Shown here: positions 46,725 through 57,391 of the stretch, in pieces
Layout of the letters: every line of letters starts with the position of its first letter
Position numbering within the stretch: position 1 is the first letter of the stretch
From: Gordionus sp. m RMFG-2023
Lineage: Eukaryota > Nematomorpha > Gordioida > Chordodea > Parachordodidae
DNA length: 64,000 nt
Direction of reading: 5' to 3'
NCBI RefSeq assembly: GCF_954871325.1
Contig: NC_088775.1
Span: 18,391,561 to 18,455,560 of the forward strand
The notes under the pieces: model-generated
What the model saw: the letters and a program-made list of their open reading frames with translations, nothing else
Databases searched by the model: none
Told to the model about the DNA's origin: nothing
Made by a program: the position numbers and the translations under genes

Positions 46725-46785
46725 GTAAAAACATTTTGATTTTTACCTAAAAGACATTTTGATTTTTACCTAAAAGACATTTTAT
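46725..46785. repeat. 23-bp tandem duplication
   Basis: 'acattttgatttttacctaa' followed by 'aag' is present twice in a row, with the start of a third copy, inside family A copy 3. Confidence 0.7.
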
Positions 46786-46939
46786 TATAAAAAATTTTTA
46801 ATAAAAAATGGGTAAGCCTCAAATATACATATTCAATGCTATTATATAATTAAATTTGAATTTCAAAACAGGTCTGGTTTTAAAATAAATTCCGCTGAAC
46901 CGACAAGACCCTTAGGGGGACTAGTCCCGGTCTCTCCTA

Positions 46940-47446
46940 ATTCTTTCTTTTTCTTAGCTAAGGAAGGATTGTCAAACAAATAGATATCGAATTATTAGTG
47001 AATGATATATCCATCGATAAAACAACCTAATACGATTTTGCCTAAATAGAGAACTATGATAATATTAATGCCATCCTATAAATTTCACTTCTTCCAACAC
47101 TATTCCAAATTGATCATCATTCCATTGTGAGCCTTATATATCCCTACATTTATCGTTATTAAGTTTAAATAAAACTAATATGTTAATAAGATTTTAAACA
47201 ATAATCATAATAGGGTATCACATCTAAGGAAGGATACATTATTCAGAACAAATCTTTAATATAAACATATAGTAATTAACTATACAGATTTAGAGGTTAT
47301 CGAGAATTAATAATAGAAATTTGGCCCAATAATGATAAAAATGGCAACTACCTTTAAAAGTTAAAAATAAATATTTGGGTGAAAATATTTAAAAAAGGGA
47401 TTGTAAATTTGATTCCAATTTCAAAAGGAAAAAGAGGTATACCCGC
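46940..47446. other. AT-rich spacer
   Basis: Nothing recognised. It would be intronic if the candidate - strand gene (44054-50529) is real. Confidence 0.4.
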
Positions 47447-47732
47447 TAGGGTGTGCATTGGGCAGGTTTTCGGCCAGCCCGCCCATCTAAATTGGTAGGC
47501 GGGTTAAAAAATTTTCAAAAACGACATGCGGGCGGGCTAAAAAATTTTTAAACTATGGGCGGGGTGGGTGGGAGAGTTCGGACGGGTTAAATATTTTAAA
47601 TTTTTGTTATTTAAATGGGCGGGTAGACATATTTTTTTTGAAAATTATGGGCAGGCTAGGCGGGCGAGTTAAATTTTTTAAAACATTGGATAGGCGGGCT
47701 TACATGCTAAAAACCCACTCAGGTGCATTCTA
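47447..47732. mobile_element. hAT-like MITE with GGCGGG arrays (about 0.29 kb)
   Basis: The ends tagggtgtgcattgggcagg and (reverse complement) tagaatgcacctgagtgggt enclose repeated gggcgggctaaaaaat words. It is a smaller relative of the 3533-4402 element. No clear target duplication. Confidence 0.65.
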
Positions 47733-48338
47733 TACGCACCTCACTCTCAACTTCTCCACATTGACTTAAGAGGATGCATGAATTATAGAGTAAGGTAGGG
47801 GTTAGGTAAACCCCGGGGCTTGGCAAACCTAATCTCATTTTAAAATTAAATAAACTAAAAGGTTAAAATGTTATCCTACCTAATATAGTTTTTATTAGTT
47901 TACATATAGACAAAAAATCTTTTGAAATATTTAATTATTAAAAATTTTTGTTTAAGAAATAAAATTTTGATGAAATTTTCAAAATATTTTTATATGACAG
48001 AATTATAATTTTTATTAAGATATATAATAATTTATATGTAAATTAAATTTTATAGCAACGTTTGAACATTCTTCTATAATTTGGAAAAGTTGTATTTATT
48101 ATATCTAGATATTATTTCAACATAATTTGATTTAGAGCTAGCGGGGCTTGCTAAACCATACACGTAAATTATGGCAGTTAATAATGAAAAAAATTTCAAA
48201 ATCTTAAAAAGGCAATTTCATGGCTGTTTTATGAGATGTATTTAGGATTTAAGCTAAGAAATCATAATCTCTCCTTAAGATCCTTATTTTTTATGTCCAA
48301 ATTTATTAAATTAACCAAAATTAAGTTTCAATTTTTAT

Positions 48339-49773
48339 TAGTGCTGTAAACATTTCTAAAAAAATCGAACGCGTTCGCGTTCAACGTTCTTGACAAAAGT
48401 CGAACGCGTTCACGATCAAGTTCACTTTCAAAAAAAATCGTTCAAAATTTTATGATAAATTTTTTTAAAAATTTAATTAAAATAAATAAATGTATTATAT
48501 TTTTTAACACAATATATTAGCCATGTTAAAATAATATAGTTTTATTTTGATAAATAATTATAAATTCAATATTAAATTTTAATAACAATTGTTTTTTAAA
48601 ATTTTCATCTGTTAGCCAGGAACACTTTGCAATTACGGCATTAGCTATAATAAAAGTCCTTTCTACAGTGGCAGATGAGGGGATTGCGATAATATACTTA
48701 ATAAACAACTCTTTTAACGTGGGGAATTTATTAAAAACATTTATTGATTTGTCCTTTGCTTCAAAAAATTGAGATAAGTTATCCTCCTCCAATACATTCT
48801 CTACTGACAAGGATATCTCGAAATTAACAGTTCTTTAGGGTTTTCAAAGTATATTTTTCAATAACGATATAAGTTTATTTTTAATAGGTTCGTTCTATGG
48901 AAGTTATATCCATGGCCATTGAAGCTATACTGGATGTTTAATTGCAGAAAGAACATATTGATCTTCATAATATATATCAAATCTTTAAAAAAAATAAATA
49001 TATGTAATTAATTGAGAGTGATAGGTTTAATATCTTTTATTAATCCCATTTAATACTGCGTCTATCAATGGTTGACCATATTTGAGGCCACTAATTTTTT
49101 TTTAATTTTAAAATAACTATCGTTATTGTTGCGGTCAAATATCCCATATGCATTTTTTCTTCAAATTTAATGATTTTACTTAGTTATATTATATAAAATA
49201 AAATAATTAATATTACAACAAATGTCGTTTTAAATTGGAACTTGAAGATTTTGACACTGATGATATAATACTTTTTGGGCACATTTTACACTTGGTAAGC
49301 ATTGAATTAGTTCCCTAATATAGGATTTTACTGTAAAACATTTATCATATTTGGCCATGATAATGTTAATTCATCTGATTTTGGATTTTCAGAATCAGAT
49401 GATGAGGATTAAATAACAATATCCATGCTTATGCTAATCTATTAAATTAAAATATAAACAATAATATTCAAATTAATAAACTATAATAATGGCGTGTCAA
49501 AAAAATTGAAATATGAAAAGGAAATAAGCCGATTAAAAAATATAAATAATATTTTTTTAAAAAAATTCGGATTAATATTAAATTTTTCAAATAAATAAAA
49601 ATAAAAATTAATTTTAAAATTGAACGAACGTTAAATTCGAACGCGTTCGTCATAAAAAATGCGCGTTCGCCTTCAAAGTTCGTCAAAAATAAAAGGAACG
49701 CTGTTCATCATTTTTTTCAAAAAAACGAACTTCGTTCACGAACGTGTTCAGAACGCGTTCGTTTACAACACTA
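48339..49773 (-). mobile_element. hAT transposon, CGAACGCGTTCG family, internally deleted (1435 bp)
   Basis: A perfect 8-bp target duplication ATTTTTAT flanks it (48331-48338 and 49774-49781). The ends are tagtgctgtaaac and gtttacaacacta. Subterminal arrays of the palindrome cgaacgcgttcg are on both sides. On the - strand an hATC segment is open at 48526-48810 (AIPSSATVERTFIIANAV). Near 49030-49080 is a decayed hAT linker region (KYGQPLIDAVL). The catalytic core is absent. Confidence 0.93.
48526..48810 (-). pseudogene. hAT transposase hATC segment
   Basis: Ninety-four codons covering FFEAKDKSINVFNKFPTLKE, then IKYIIAIPSSATVERTF and a tail LLLKFNI. This is the dimerisation domain of hAT transposases. 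It is the only intact part of the transposase in this element. Confidence 0.8.
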
Positions 49774-50369
49774 ATTTTTATATATAATTAGCGTCAATTT
49801 ATAAGTATTATTATATTTTGAATAATAAAACAATAAAATTATTCTATACGTATCATTATTAATAAATAAAAATGCATTTCAATTTATTATGGCCTAAAAA
49901 AACCAATGATTTAGGAAGCCCCTTGAAATGGTTTGCCTCACCCCGCTGGGGTTTGTTGGAAAAAATTTTCACTTTTACAAAAAATAAAATTTAAAAAAAA
50001 TGAATATATTTTTAAAATTTTATAAGGCACCTTTATAGAGTATAGTTTTAGGTGTCTAATCATATATTATTTTTTATATTATCTAAGAAAAACCAGGAGC
50101 TATAGCCAATTTTGTAAAAGCTAACCCCAGTCACCCCTATTCGTGTCTATCACTTTTCTAACATTATATGATAGTAAATTTTTATTATTAAGAATCTATA
50201 AATATATATCAAAAATAGATATTATAATAAGTTATCAACTAAAATATATATACACTCTCTATAAAATATATTTAAAGAAAATATTAAATTAAACCTTAAA
50301 ACCTTTTCTTAAACTCAGATTGAAATTTATTGTAATAAAATAAATAAAATATTTTATTTAAAAACATAC

Positions 50370-50529
50370 TCAAAATTTCCACAATATTGGACGAAATATT
50401 CCTGTTGTACATTTTGTATTTTCTATCTTTTAAAGGGAAAAATCTTTTCGATGGAACAAGTGAACCTCCTAGGGTGTCAACTTGTCTTTTCTTCCTTTTA
50501 GATTCCGTAGATAGAGACTCTATTTTAGA
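50370..50529 (-). CDS. candidate exon of an unrecognised - strand gene (160 nt)
   Basis: On the - strand, between an acceptor-like 'ttttacttcaaag' and an excellent donor a|gtatgt, 53 codons are open. They read SKIESLSTESKRKKRQVDTL, then GGSLVPSKRFFPLKDRKYKM and YNRNISSNIVEIL. It is basic in the middle and could be nuclear; codon use looks genuine. It ends in phase 1, which fits the candidate exon at 44054-44253. The open frame continues upstream into a hAT end (50577-50676), but that part is repeat-derived. No family is recognised. Confidence 0.4.
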
Positions 50530-50576
50530 CTTTGAAGTAAAATATAAATTATAAGGATTATGATAATGTAAACCAA

Positions 50577-50700
50577 TTATATGCCCGGCTCGGCCCGAAA
50601 CCCATGGGCTAATCGGATAGGGCATCTTGAAAATTCGGGGTGGGCCGATCAAAAAATTTTTTAAAGTATTTTTCAAACAAACCTTGAATAATGCAATTAC
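50577..50700. mobile_element. fragment of a GGCCCG-ended hAT derivative
   Basis: 'gcccggctcggcccgaaacc' and 'ggggtgggccgatc' flank an imperfect inverted unit like the ends at 16991 and 56032. Only one end is seen. Confidence 0.45.
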
Positions 50701-51262
50701 GAGCTGGGCAAAGTGAAAAATCTTTTCGAGTAGAGTTAAAAATATTACTGACTAAGCTAAAAAAAAAAACTTTTTAAAAATCTGTCCAATTTATATGGAA
50801 GGTACTCTACAGATTTTTGAAAAAAACATGAATGATTTAAAATTGAAAGATTCAGAATCCTCACCTATTTCGAATATAATATTATACACTATTTAGTTGG
50901 ATTAAAAAGAAGATATTATAAAGTCTCAAAATAAATTTTAAAAATTAGTATCTCATTATAGTGACATCAAAAGGAAAGCTTTCTTGATTTATAAGGTTGA
51001 TCCTAAATTAGCAGATAAGTATAAATCTGTGTGACTTTCATGGAACACCTATAAAGCAGGTAAATAGGAATAGATAAGATACGCGACAAGTGGAATAAGT
51101 CAAAAGTATTTATAATATATAGGGTTTGGCAATAGATATAAGATTGATTGGAATTAATATTTTTTTTTAGAATAAAACTCATAATAAATCTTAAAATTTT
51201 AAAAGTGTACTAAATAATTTAATAGAATAGGTCATTTTAATAACTTCTTTATCGTGGGATGA
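50701..51262. other. AT-rich stretch with broken protein-like pieces
   Basis: On the + strand, open pieces such as MEGTLQIFEKNMNDLKLKDS (50798-50857) and DIKRKAFLIYKVDPKLADKY (near 50962) look protein-like. Stops interrupt them and no motif is recognised. They are probably a decayed transposase or pseudogene. Confidence 0.35.
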
Positions 51263-51391
51263 TATTCTTATGTGCGCACAAGAGTGACATTTGTTATTTT
51301 TGACGGGAACACACAATATACGCGGAAGATATACCATGACAAAGATAGCACTAATGAAAAAGGAGAGGATTTCGACAGAGGGAATCTATAA
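51263..51391 (+). CDS. unrecognised open stretch, possible terminal exon
   Basis: Forty-two codons are open to TAA at 51389-51391: RVTFVIFDGNTQYTRKIYHD, then KDSTNEKGEDFDRGNL. Composition is protein-like (charged, mixed codons) and less AT-rich than the flanks. An AATAAA lies about 20 nt downstream. No start codon; possible acceptor 'gcgcacaag' near 51280. It may be a last exon, or the end of a mobile-element gene. Confidence 0.3.
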   Translation, partial: YSYVRTRVTFVIFDGNTQYTRKIYHDKDSTNEKGEDFDRGNL

Positions 51392-51599
51392 TAATTTAAT
51401 TTAAATAAATATATATTATCTTTTTTAACATGTTCTAACCCACAAATAAATTAACTTGTCCATGGGGAACATCTTGAAAATGATCATTTTTATTTCTTTC
51501 ACTCACACTAATTTCAAGATTATTTTCAGCCACTCGTTAATTTGACCCAATGTATATGGCCTTTTTGTAGTCATATTTTATTAAATATATTTCTAGTGG

Positions 51600-51992
51600 A
51601 TTAAATTCAATTTTTTTAAAAATCATGTTAATTTTTTTTGAAATTATTATATTTATTTTTTATCCATTGTTTCTTTCCAAACATACTAATTTACCACTGG
51701 GATGTAAAGCAGCAAAATTTATTTTAGTTCCCCTTATCAGACATTAATAAAGGTTTTCTTCAAATATTCTAAATATAATCTTTGAAAACTTGATGTATCC
51801 TTTTTCTAGATATATTATTTAATACTAGCATTATATTTTTCTTCCAAGTTACTGCTTTATAGTGATGTAATATTGTATACATTTTTGAAAGAGAGGGGGA
51901 TAGGGGAATATATTTTATTAACTTAAAATAATATTTACAAAGCAGGCAAATTTCTCGAGGGGATTTTTCCCCCCTCCCGACTATGCCTATGA
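51600..51992 (+). repeat. right part of G-rich hAT-like element
   Basis: Matches 6640-6740 in order ('ttgtatacattttt', a G-run, 'acttaaaataatatttac', 'gcaaatttctc'). It ends in a terminus whose reverse complement is cataggcatagtcgggaggg, the same type as at 8637. Confidence 0.5.
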
Positions 51993-52063
51993 TATCATTT
52001 GTAATATACGTTATTTTTATCATTAGTTTCTTTATAACTCCTTAGAACCCTGTAAAAGTTATT

Positions 52064-52200
52064 TTTTACGGCCCGACTCGAGTCCGATTTTTCAAAAACC
52101 TGTTTCCGAGCCCGGCCCGAGCAATTTTTTGTTCAAGCCCGACCAGATTTGAATTCTTTTGGAATTTGAGTTTAAATAATATAATTTCTAATGAAAAATT
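52064..52200 (-). mobile_element. end fragment of the CGGGTCGGG hAT family
   Basis: 'cggcccgactcgagtccgat', then 'cgagcccggcccgagcaatt' and 'gaatttgagtttaaataata' correspond, inverted, to the right end of the 28577-29851 element. The terminus itself is altered. Confidence 0.55.
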
Positions 52201-52320
52201 AAATATTATAATGTATATTTATTCACACATTGCCACAATAAAAATATATCTTCTAACACCCATAAAGGCTATTAATATTCGGCAAATAGAAATTATGTAA
52301 ATGAGTGAATGAATGCCATG

Positions 52321-52524
52321 GGCTGCTCAATTTGAGCCGATTTTTAAAAAGGGCGAACTCAATATTTTATACAGAAAAATATTACGCAAGCCTTATGATT
52401 TTGCTCATAGATGGCACAAAGGTTAAAACATCTATTAACGAAATCTTGAGGCTTAGGTAATATTTTTTTATTTTGAGTTAGCCGTTTTATAAATCGGCTC
52501 AAATCGAGCCGTTTAACAACACTA
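52321..52524. mobile_element. GGCTCG palindromic hAT MITE lacking its first 14 bp
   Basis: Flanks atgccatg (52313-52320) and atgacatg (52525-52532) match at 7 of 8. The right end gagccgtttaacaacacta is intact, but the left starts directly at ggctgctcaatttgagccg, so tagtgttgttaaac is absent. The rest is collinear with the 59744 copy. Confidence 0.85.
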
Positions 52525-52748
52525 ATGACATGTTAGCACAATTCAATTATAATAACATAATCCATTTAATAAATTAACTATTTCCTGTGATTATATTAGT
52601 GATAGAAGAAAAGCAGCCGACTGCTTTTATGTAACGATAAAATATTTGAGAAGAAATTTCATACAAACAAAACTAATAAAACCACCATCAACAGGTTTCT
52701 TTTTATTCTTTTAATATTTTTTCTGCTTTTAGAATTCAGGCTCATCAT

Positions 52749-53951
52749 CAGAGTTGTTAAACCCTATTTTAAAAATAGAGCGCTACCGCTATCACTACCC
52801 ATCAAAAAAAAAGTAGCGCGCTATTAGCTACTAATTTTTAAAAATAACTTTGGCTACTTTTTATAAAAAAAATTTAGAAAAAAAATTTATTTTATTTTTT
52901 GTTATAATATCAACATTTATAAATAAAAATATAGTTTTGATTACAAAAATATTTATGTAAAAAGACTATAATTAATGTAATAAAAATAACTATTTATATG
53001 GTAGTATTCATTTTTTTTTATTATTTTGTTGCATTATAATAAAATCATTTCTATAATATCATCCCCAAGGAGCGACGATCAGAAAGTGTAAGTTTTGCCT
53101 TACTAAATAATCTCTCAACACTAGTACTAGAGGGCAAGGCAGTATTTAATTATATATACATATTTTTAATATAAGAAAAATAATACTCATTTGTATTTTT
53201 AAATTTAAAAAACGCGTTTAAGGGATTTTCCATTATATTAGTATCCTTTATTTCAAAAAAATTATCAGTGGAAGTCGTTTTTATGGTTCTAACTAGGGCA
53301 TCTTTATCTGCTATCTCAATCATTAGTGTCTGGCGAGAAAAAATTGTTGTACCAGGGGGTAGTTTTATTATCAACCAATGACATTGACTGAACTGTATCA
53401 ATTATAAGATCGACAAAAACTTTATCATCCAGTTTCTGAGAAATTTGGCATGTGCAATATTACTAATCAATTTAGCTAGAATTGAATTGGATTTTTTGGA
53501 TGTAATCTCCCCTAAACCAAAATTATTAAGATGTTTTTCTATCTCTTTCAAATTGTTGGTATGAACATTCTTACAAAATAAAAATACTATTATAATTTAA
53601 AAATGACACTTACGTGTTTTTTGAGGTAATAACTAATAGATTTATTTGAGGATATATTTTTTTTACTTGAACAAATAAATTTGTAGGCAGATGATTTAGG
53701 TTCATAATACAAAGAAAATATAAATTACAAATTACAAAATATAAATTTCAATATTAAATAATAAATTAAAAAATTATAATTAATTTTAATACTAATCCAT
53801 TATATTTTTAAAATATAGCTAAGTAGCGTTACATTCATTATATTTTAAAAATTAACTTAACTACTTCAAAAAAAGGAGCGCGCTAAAAAAAAAGTAGCGC
53901 GCTATTAACTATCGCTATTAAAAGAGATAGAGCGCTACTTTAACAACTCTG
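52749..53951 (-). mobile_element. hAT transposon, AGCGCGCTA family, internally deleted (1203 bp)
   Basis: Flanks ctcatcat (52741-52748) and ctcataat (53952-53959) match at 7 of 8. The ends are cagagttgttaaaccctatt and tttaacaactctg, with arrays of gtagcgcgcta on both sides. On the - strand an hATC remnant is seen near 53020-53150 (LPSSTSVERLFSKAKLTLSD). An 83-codon open frame at 53150-53401 lies just upstream of it. It is related to the 9869-11329 copy. The core is missing. Confidence 0.87.
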
Positions 53952-53959
53952 CTCATAAT

Positions 53960-54454
53960 AAAGTAACCAAAATAAAACAAATAAACTAATCTCCAAACGG
54001 AATCTTTAATATTTTCTTATTTCTTAGTCTTTAATAAATATTTAAAGAGATAACGTCCTCTTTAATTAAACGGGCCCTGACAGTAGGGTAAATTACTGCC
54101 AATCAGTGGATAATTTACTGCATTGGAGACGCCCTATAAAGGGAAATGGAATCCGTTTAATTGTAAGTTTCCCCAGTGAACGATACGATATTTTAGTGAT
54201 GACATTATAAACCATAGATTATTTATTTTTGTGCAAAGTTGGTTCATTAGCGATGAATGTAATTAGATTTGATCGTATGCTTTTTTATGAAACGAAAATA
54301 TTTGAGAATCATTCCCCACCGTATCACGATATCACGCAATTTGGTATAGACTGCAGATGATATAAAGAAATAAATATTTCCTACATTAAATATATATATG
54401 AAACAGGGTCGGTATGCTGGTAATATATGAAAATATATTAAATTATTTATAATT
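53960..54454. other. spacer with a short inverted repeat
   Basis: aattaaacgg (near 54063) and ccgtttaatt (near 54149) are inverted about 90 bp apart, around 'aatttactgc' words. It may be the stub of a MITE or the left end of the hAT that continues at 54455. No gene. Confidence 0.4.
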
Positions 54455-55452
54455 TATTGTAGCCACAAATGACCTATGGACTGATGATTAAAAGAAAGTA
54501 TCTTACATAACTCTCATCTATCATTTTATAAATGAATTGTAGAAACTTAATAAAATTGTATTGTTTACAAACAAGTCTGAAGAAGAAAAGAAGACGGATG
54601 ATAAAAAAGAAATTATCAGGAATTTTACCTTATTAGGTATTGTTTTCATTTAAAATAATTATAAGAATCGAATATATTTTACTTATATAGAGCTAGCTAA
54701 AGTAGGATATTTCTGTCTGCCATGCCATTCATTACTAACCAAGGATCTAATGTGATTAAATAATTAAGTCATAAACTCCTATTGTGCCATCCATCTATTA
54801 AATACAGTATTAAGGATTAACTTTGAGAATAGAAATATTGATTCTCAAGTGTCAGAAATATATCAATGTTTTATTGATTGCAAAAGTTTGGTTATTTAAT
54901 GAATCAAACCAGGTATGTTATTCAATTTTCTATTTTAAAATATAATATTTAACTTTATGTTAGTTAATAAAGTTGCTAATATGTTATATTTGTGTGTTGA
55001 GGCATGTTGAAATAGTAGACTAAAAATAATTGAATCAATATCAATTCAGTGAAATACGAAGTCCTCAGTTCTAGAGGAGAATTGACGAGTCTCGAAAATA
55101 TCGATTATAAATAGATGAGGGACAGTATCAAGTTTCTGAGGCTGATTTAAATCCCATCCTTCACAAAGATTTATTGTGTTATAAAAAAAATTGAGTTTTT
55201 TTAACTCATCCTAACTTAAACCCAGATCTCAACTAGGCGCAAGATGTCTGAAAATTATGGTGGATATATTTGAAATTGATTTATTCCACAAAATTTCAAC
55301 ATTTTCGTGCCCTAAATTTCGGCAATGAAAATGTTATCTCGATCTCGAGAACAATAAAAAGATTTGTGCCAACAAATGAACGTATTTATTAATGCCGAGA
55401 AGATGAAATGGGAGGTTTTAATCAACTCACCAGCCCCACCTATCCCTCCAAC
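54455..55452 (+). pseudogene. hAT transposase catalytic-core fossil
   Basis: This is the only place where hAT catalytic-domain sequence is recognised. Near 54465-54500 is ATNDLWTDD (usual 'TTD.WTDD'). Near 54740-54800 is a 'TDQGSNVIK' followed by 'AIHLLNTVL' piece (usual 'TDNGSNI.KA' with 'HRLNTVL'). Near 54840-54910 is an 'IYQCFIDCKSLV' piece. These lie in different frames and are separated by stops. The sequence runs up to the target site of the element at 55453. Some later pieces (55040-55440) are open but unassigned. Confidence 0.6.
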
Positions 55453-55599
55453 CAGGCGCGTACGCAGGAATTTGGTCTGGGAGGGGAGGGGGATAATAAA
55501 TTTTTTTAAGAGATATTATTGTTATTTAAAAATATTAAGCACAAATTTATTAGGACTAATAACTATTTTTAATACACAATTTTAAATTAATATGAATTA

Positions 55600-55755
55600 T
55601 AAAAAAATTATATATATAAATCGGCATATAAAAAACTATAGAATAAATGTGAATTAAAAAATATTGAACGGATATAACTGGCGGCATTGAAAAACTATAA
55701 AATAAATGTGAATTATAAAATATAAAGTGAATATAACCACCATATGAATCACTTA
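55600..55755. repeat. degenerate tandem duplication of about 75 bp
   Basis: 'aaaactata.aataaatgtg' and 'aattaaaaaatatt'/'aattataaaatata' recur in order, each followed by 'gatataac..'. It lies inside the 55453-57431 element. Confidence 0.55.
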
Positions 55756-56031
55756 AATGACCCAAAATAGAAATTTGAATTTTTTGAGACTTTAAAATTT
55801 ATATATAAAGTATAAAAAATTTAAATTTTGGAAATATAAATTAATACACAAAAATTTCTTAAGAATAATTGTATTTTGTATGTTATATATTTGTAATGTA
55901 AAATCCAATCTTCGGGGATTGTGCTAATTTTTCAATTATCTCATCCTTGCGGCGTTAAATGCCTATGAATATTCAAAAGATCCAAACCATTCCATCTACT
56001 TTCAGAAGTTGTATTTCTTAGGTATGTTTTT

Positions 56032-56342
56032 CAGAGACTTACAGGCCCGACCCCCGGGACCGTATTTTAATTTTTTTTTAATATACTCGGGCCGGGCCCG
56101 AATTTTTTTAAAAAAAAACACACGGGCTGGGCCTGAAAATTTTTGGGCCGGGCTGTATATTATAAAACCAAATATTTGAAATCGCCATTATTAGCTTTAA
56201 AATAAAAAACAAATATAATTTATTTTAAAAAAATTCGGACCGGGCCTGAAAATTTATTTTAAAAAAAACTCGGGCCGGGCCGAAAAAATTCTAAAAAAAA
56301 ATCCAGCCTGTGCCATGCAAATGGTACCTCTGCAGGACTCTG
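56032..56342. mobile_element. nested hAT MITE with GGGCCGGGCC arrays (311 bp)
   Basis: The ends cagagacttacaggcccgac and (reverse complement) cagagtcctgcagaggtacc enclose repeated cgggccgggcc words between A/T runs. Flanks atgttttt and ttattctt match only 5 of 8. Related to 16991-17749, 58150-58281 and 60168-60826. Confidence 0.8.
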
Positions 56343-57355
56343 TTATTCTTTTTAAAAAAGAGAATGTTCTCTCATTAGTTTACAAATGGGAAGAGTTGCT
56401 AATATATATAACCATTTTAATACATTGAGAATATATCTAAAATGTGTTTAAAATAATGCAAAGCATCCATAGCATTTTTTAGTCAACCATAGTTAATCTA
56501 ATCATAGTTATTCAGCTAATAAGGTATCATAAGATACTTTAACATCTTCATGTTAAAAATCTAACAAATATTCATTTTTTTCTATCACCATCTGAAAAAG
56601 GTTTAGAAGGCTTTTGTGGAAGTAATATCTGCAGATTGGTAAGTGCTGCATGATAAATTAAAAATTATTCATTTGTTTGGGTTATAAATACATCTAGGAG
56701 AGGGCACATTTGTTTTATAATACTCAACCACGTATAGCTCTGCTTTTGACTCAACAATAACATATAAAATATGAAATCCTTCATCAACATTAGCTCTAAT
56801 TTCCTTGTGTTCTAATAAAATGCTCTCCGCTATTCTCATCTTGTCATGTTTTTGAAAAGTATTTCATAAAATAGTTGTATAATTAAATAAATAATACATT
56901 CTAATGAGAAAAAAAATTTGGAATAAGTATTGAATCCAATAATTTTTTTGCTTCTGAGGAAATATTTCTTTTAAGCCATTATGATATTTCAGTAAAAGCA
57001 TTAATAATCGGCTCTTCTAACGTCATAAAAGCTGTTACTGCTTGATGGCGGAGACTCCATTCAACAAGTTTGCAATTTCTTTCTCCCTGGACAAGGAGTT
57101 TCAGAGATAATTATTATTTGACTAGAAATTTAGATAAATATTACGCTACTAGAAATTTGAAAATAATGGGTAAATATTACGCCAAGGAAAACTTAAAATC
57201 AAAATTAATTGATAAATTAACTTAGTAGATGAATGTAATAAATAAATGTAATTAAATATATATATATATGAGATAGGAATAAATATTTACAAATATAAAT
57301 TAATATAAACAATAATATTTTTGAAAATAATCCGGCATCTGCATTTTTTGGCTTT

Positions 57356-57391
57356 GGGGGGAAGGGGGGGGGGGGGGGTGGGGGGGGGGGG
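57356..57391. repeat. 36-base nearly pure G tract
   Basis: G-runs of 6, 14 and 13 broken by aa and t lie just inside the right end of the 55453-57431 hAT. The tract could fold into G-quadruplexes on the + strand. Confidence 0.85.

Larger units (their letters stand above)
44658..46937 (+). mobile_element. TA-flanked element, family A, copy 3, split by a hAT
   Basis: The left end gggccagggctagtatgtg and right end ('gactagtcccggtctctcc') match family A. TA lies on both sides (44656-44657 and 46938-46939). The internal 'tttttgtcaaaatcatcata' matches 1697. Sequence continuity is broken by the hAT at 44711-46134; without it the element is about 0.86 kb, shorter than copy 2. Confidence 0.75.
47798..50137 (-). 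mobile_element. TA-flanked element, family B, copy 2, split by a hAT
   Basis: TA flanks both ends (47796-47797 and 50138-50139). The ends are ggggttaggtaaaccccggg and (reverse complement) ggggtgactggggttagc. Removing the hAT at 48339-49773 and one copy of its 8-bp duplication leaves about 0.9 kb. That remainder is collinear with the inverted copy at 22296-23165. Confidence 0.85.

Noticed and set aside
50577-50676. N-terminal extension of the 126-codon - strand frame
   Set aside because: This part is the GC-rich hAT end; only the downstream part (50370-50529) looks exon-like.
54822-54914. Apparent exon with a very good donor (cag|gtatgt)
   Set aside because: The bases in another frame continue the hAT transposase fossil (IYQCFIDCKSLV), so the donor is probably coincidental.
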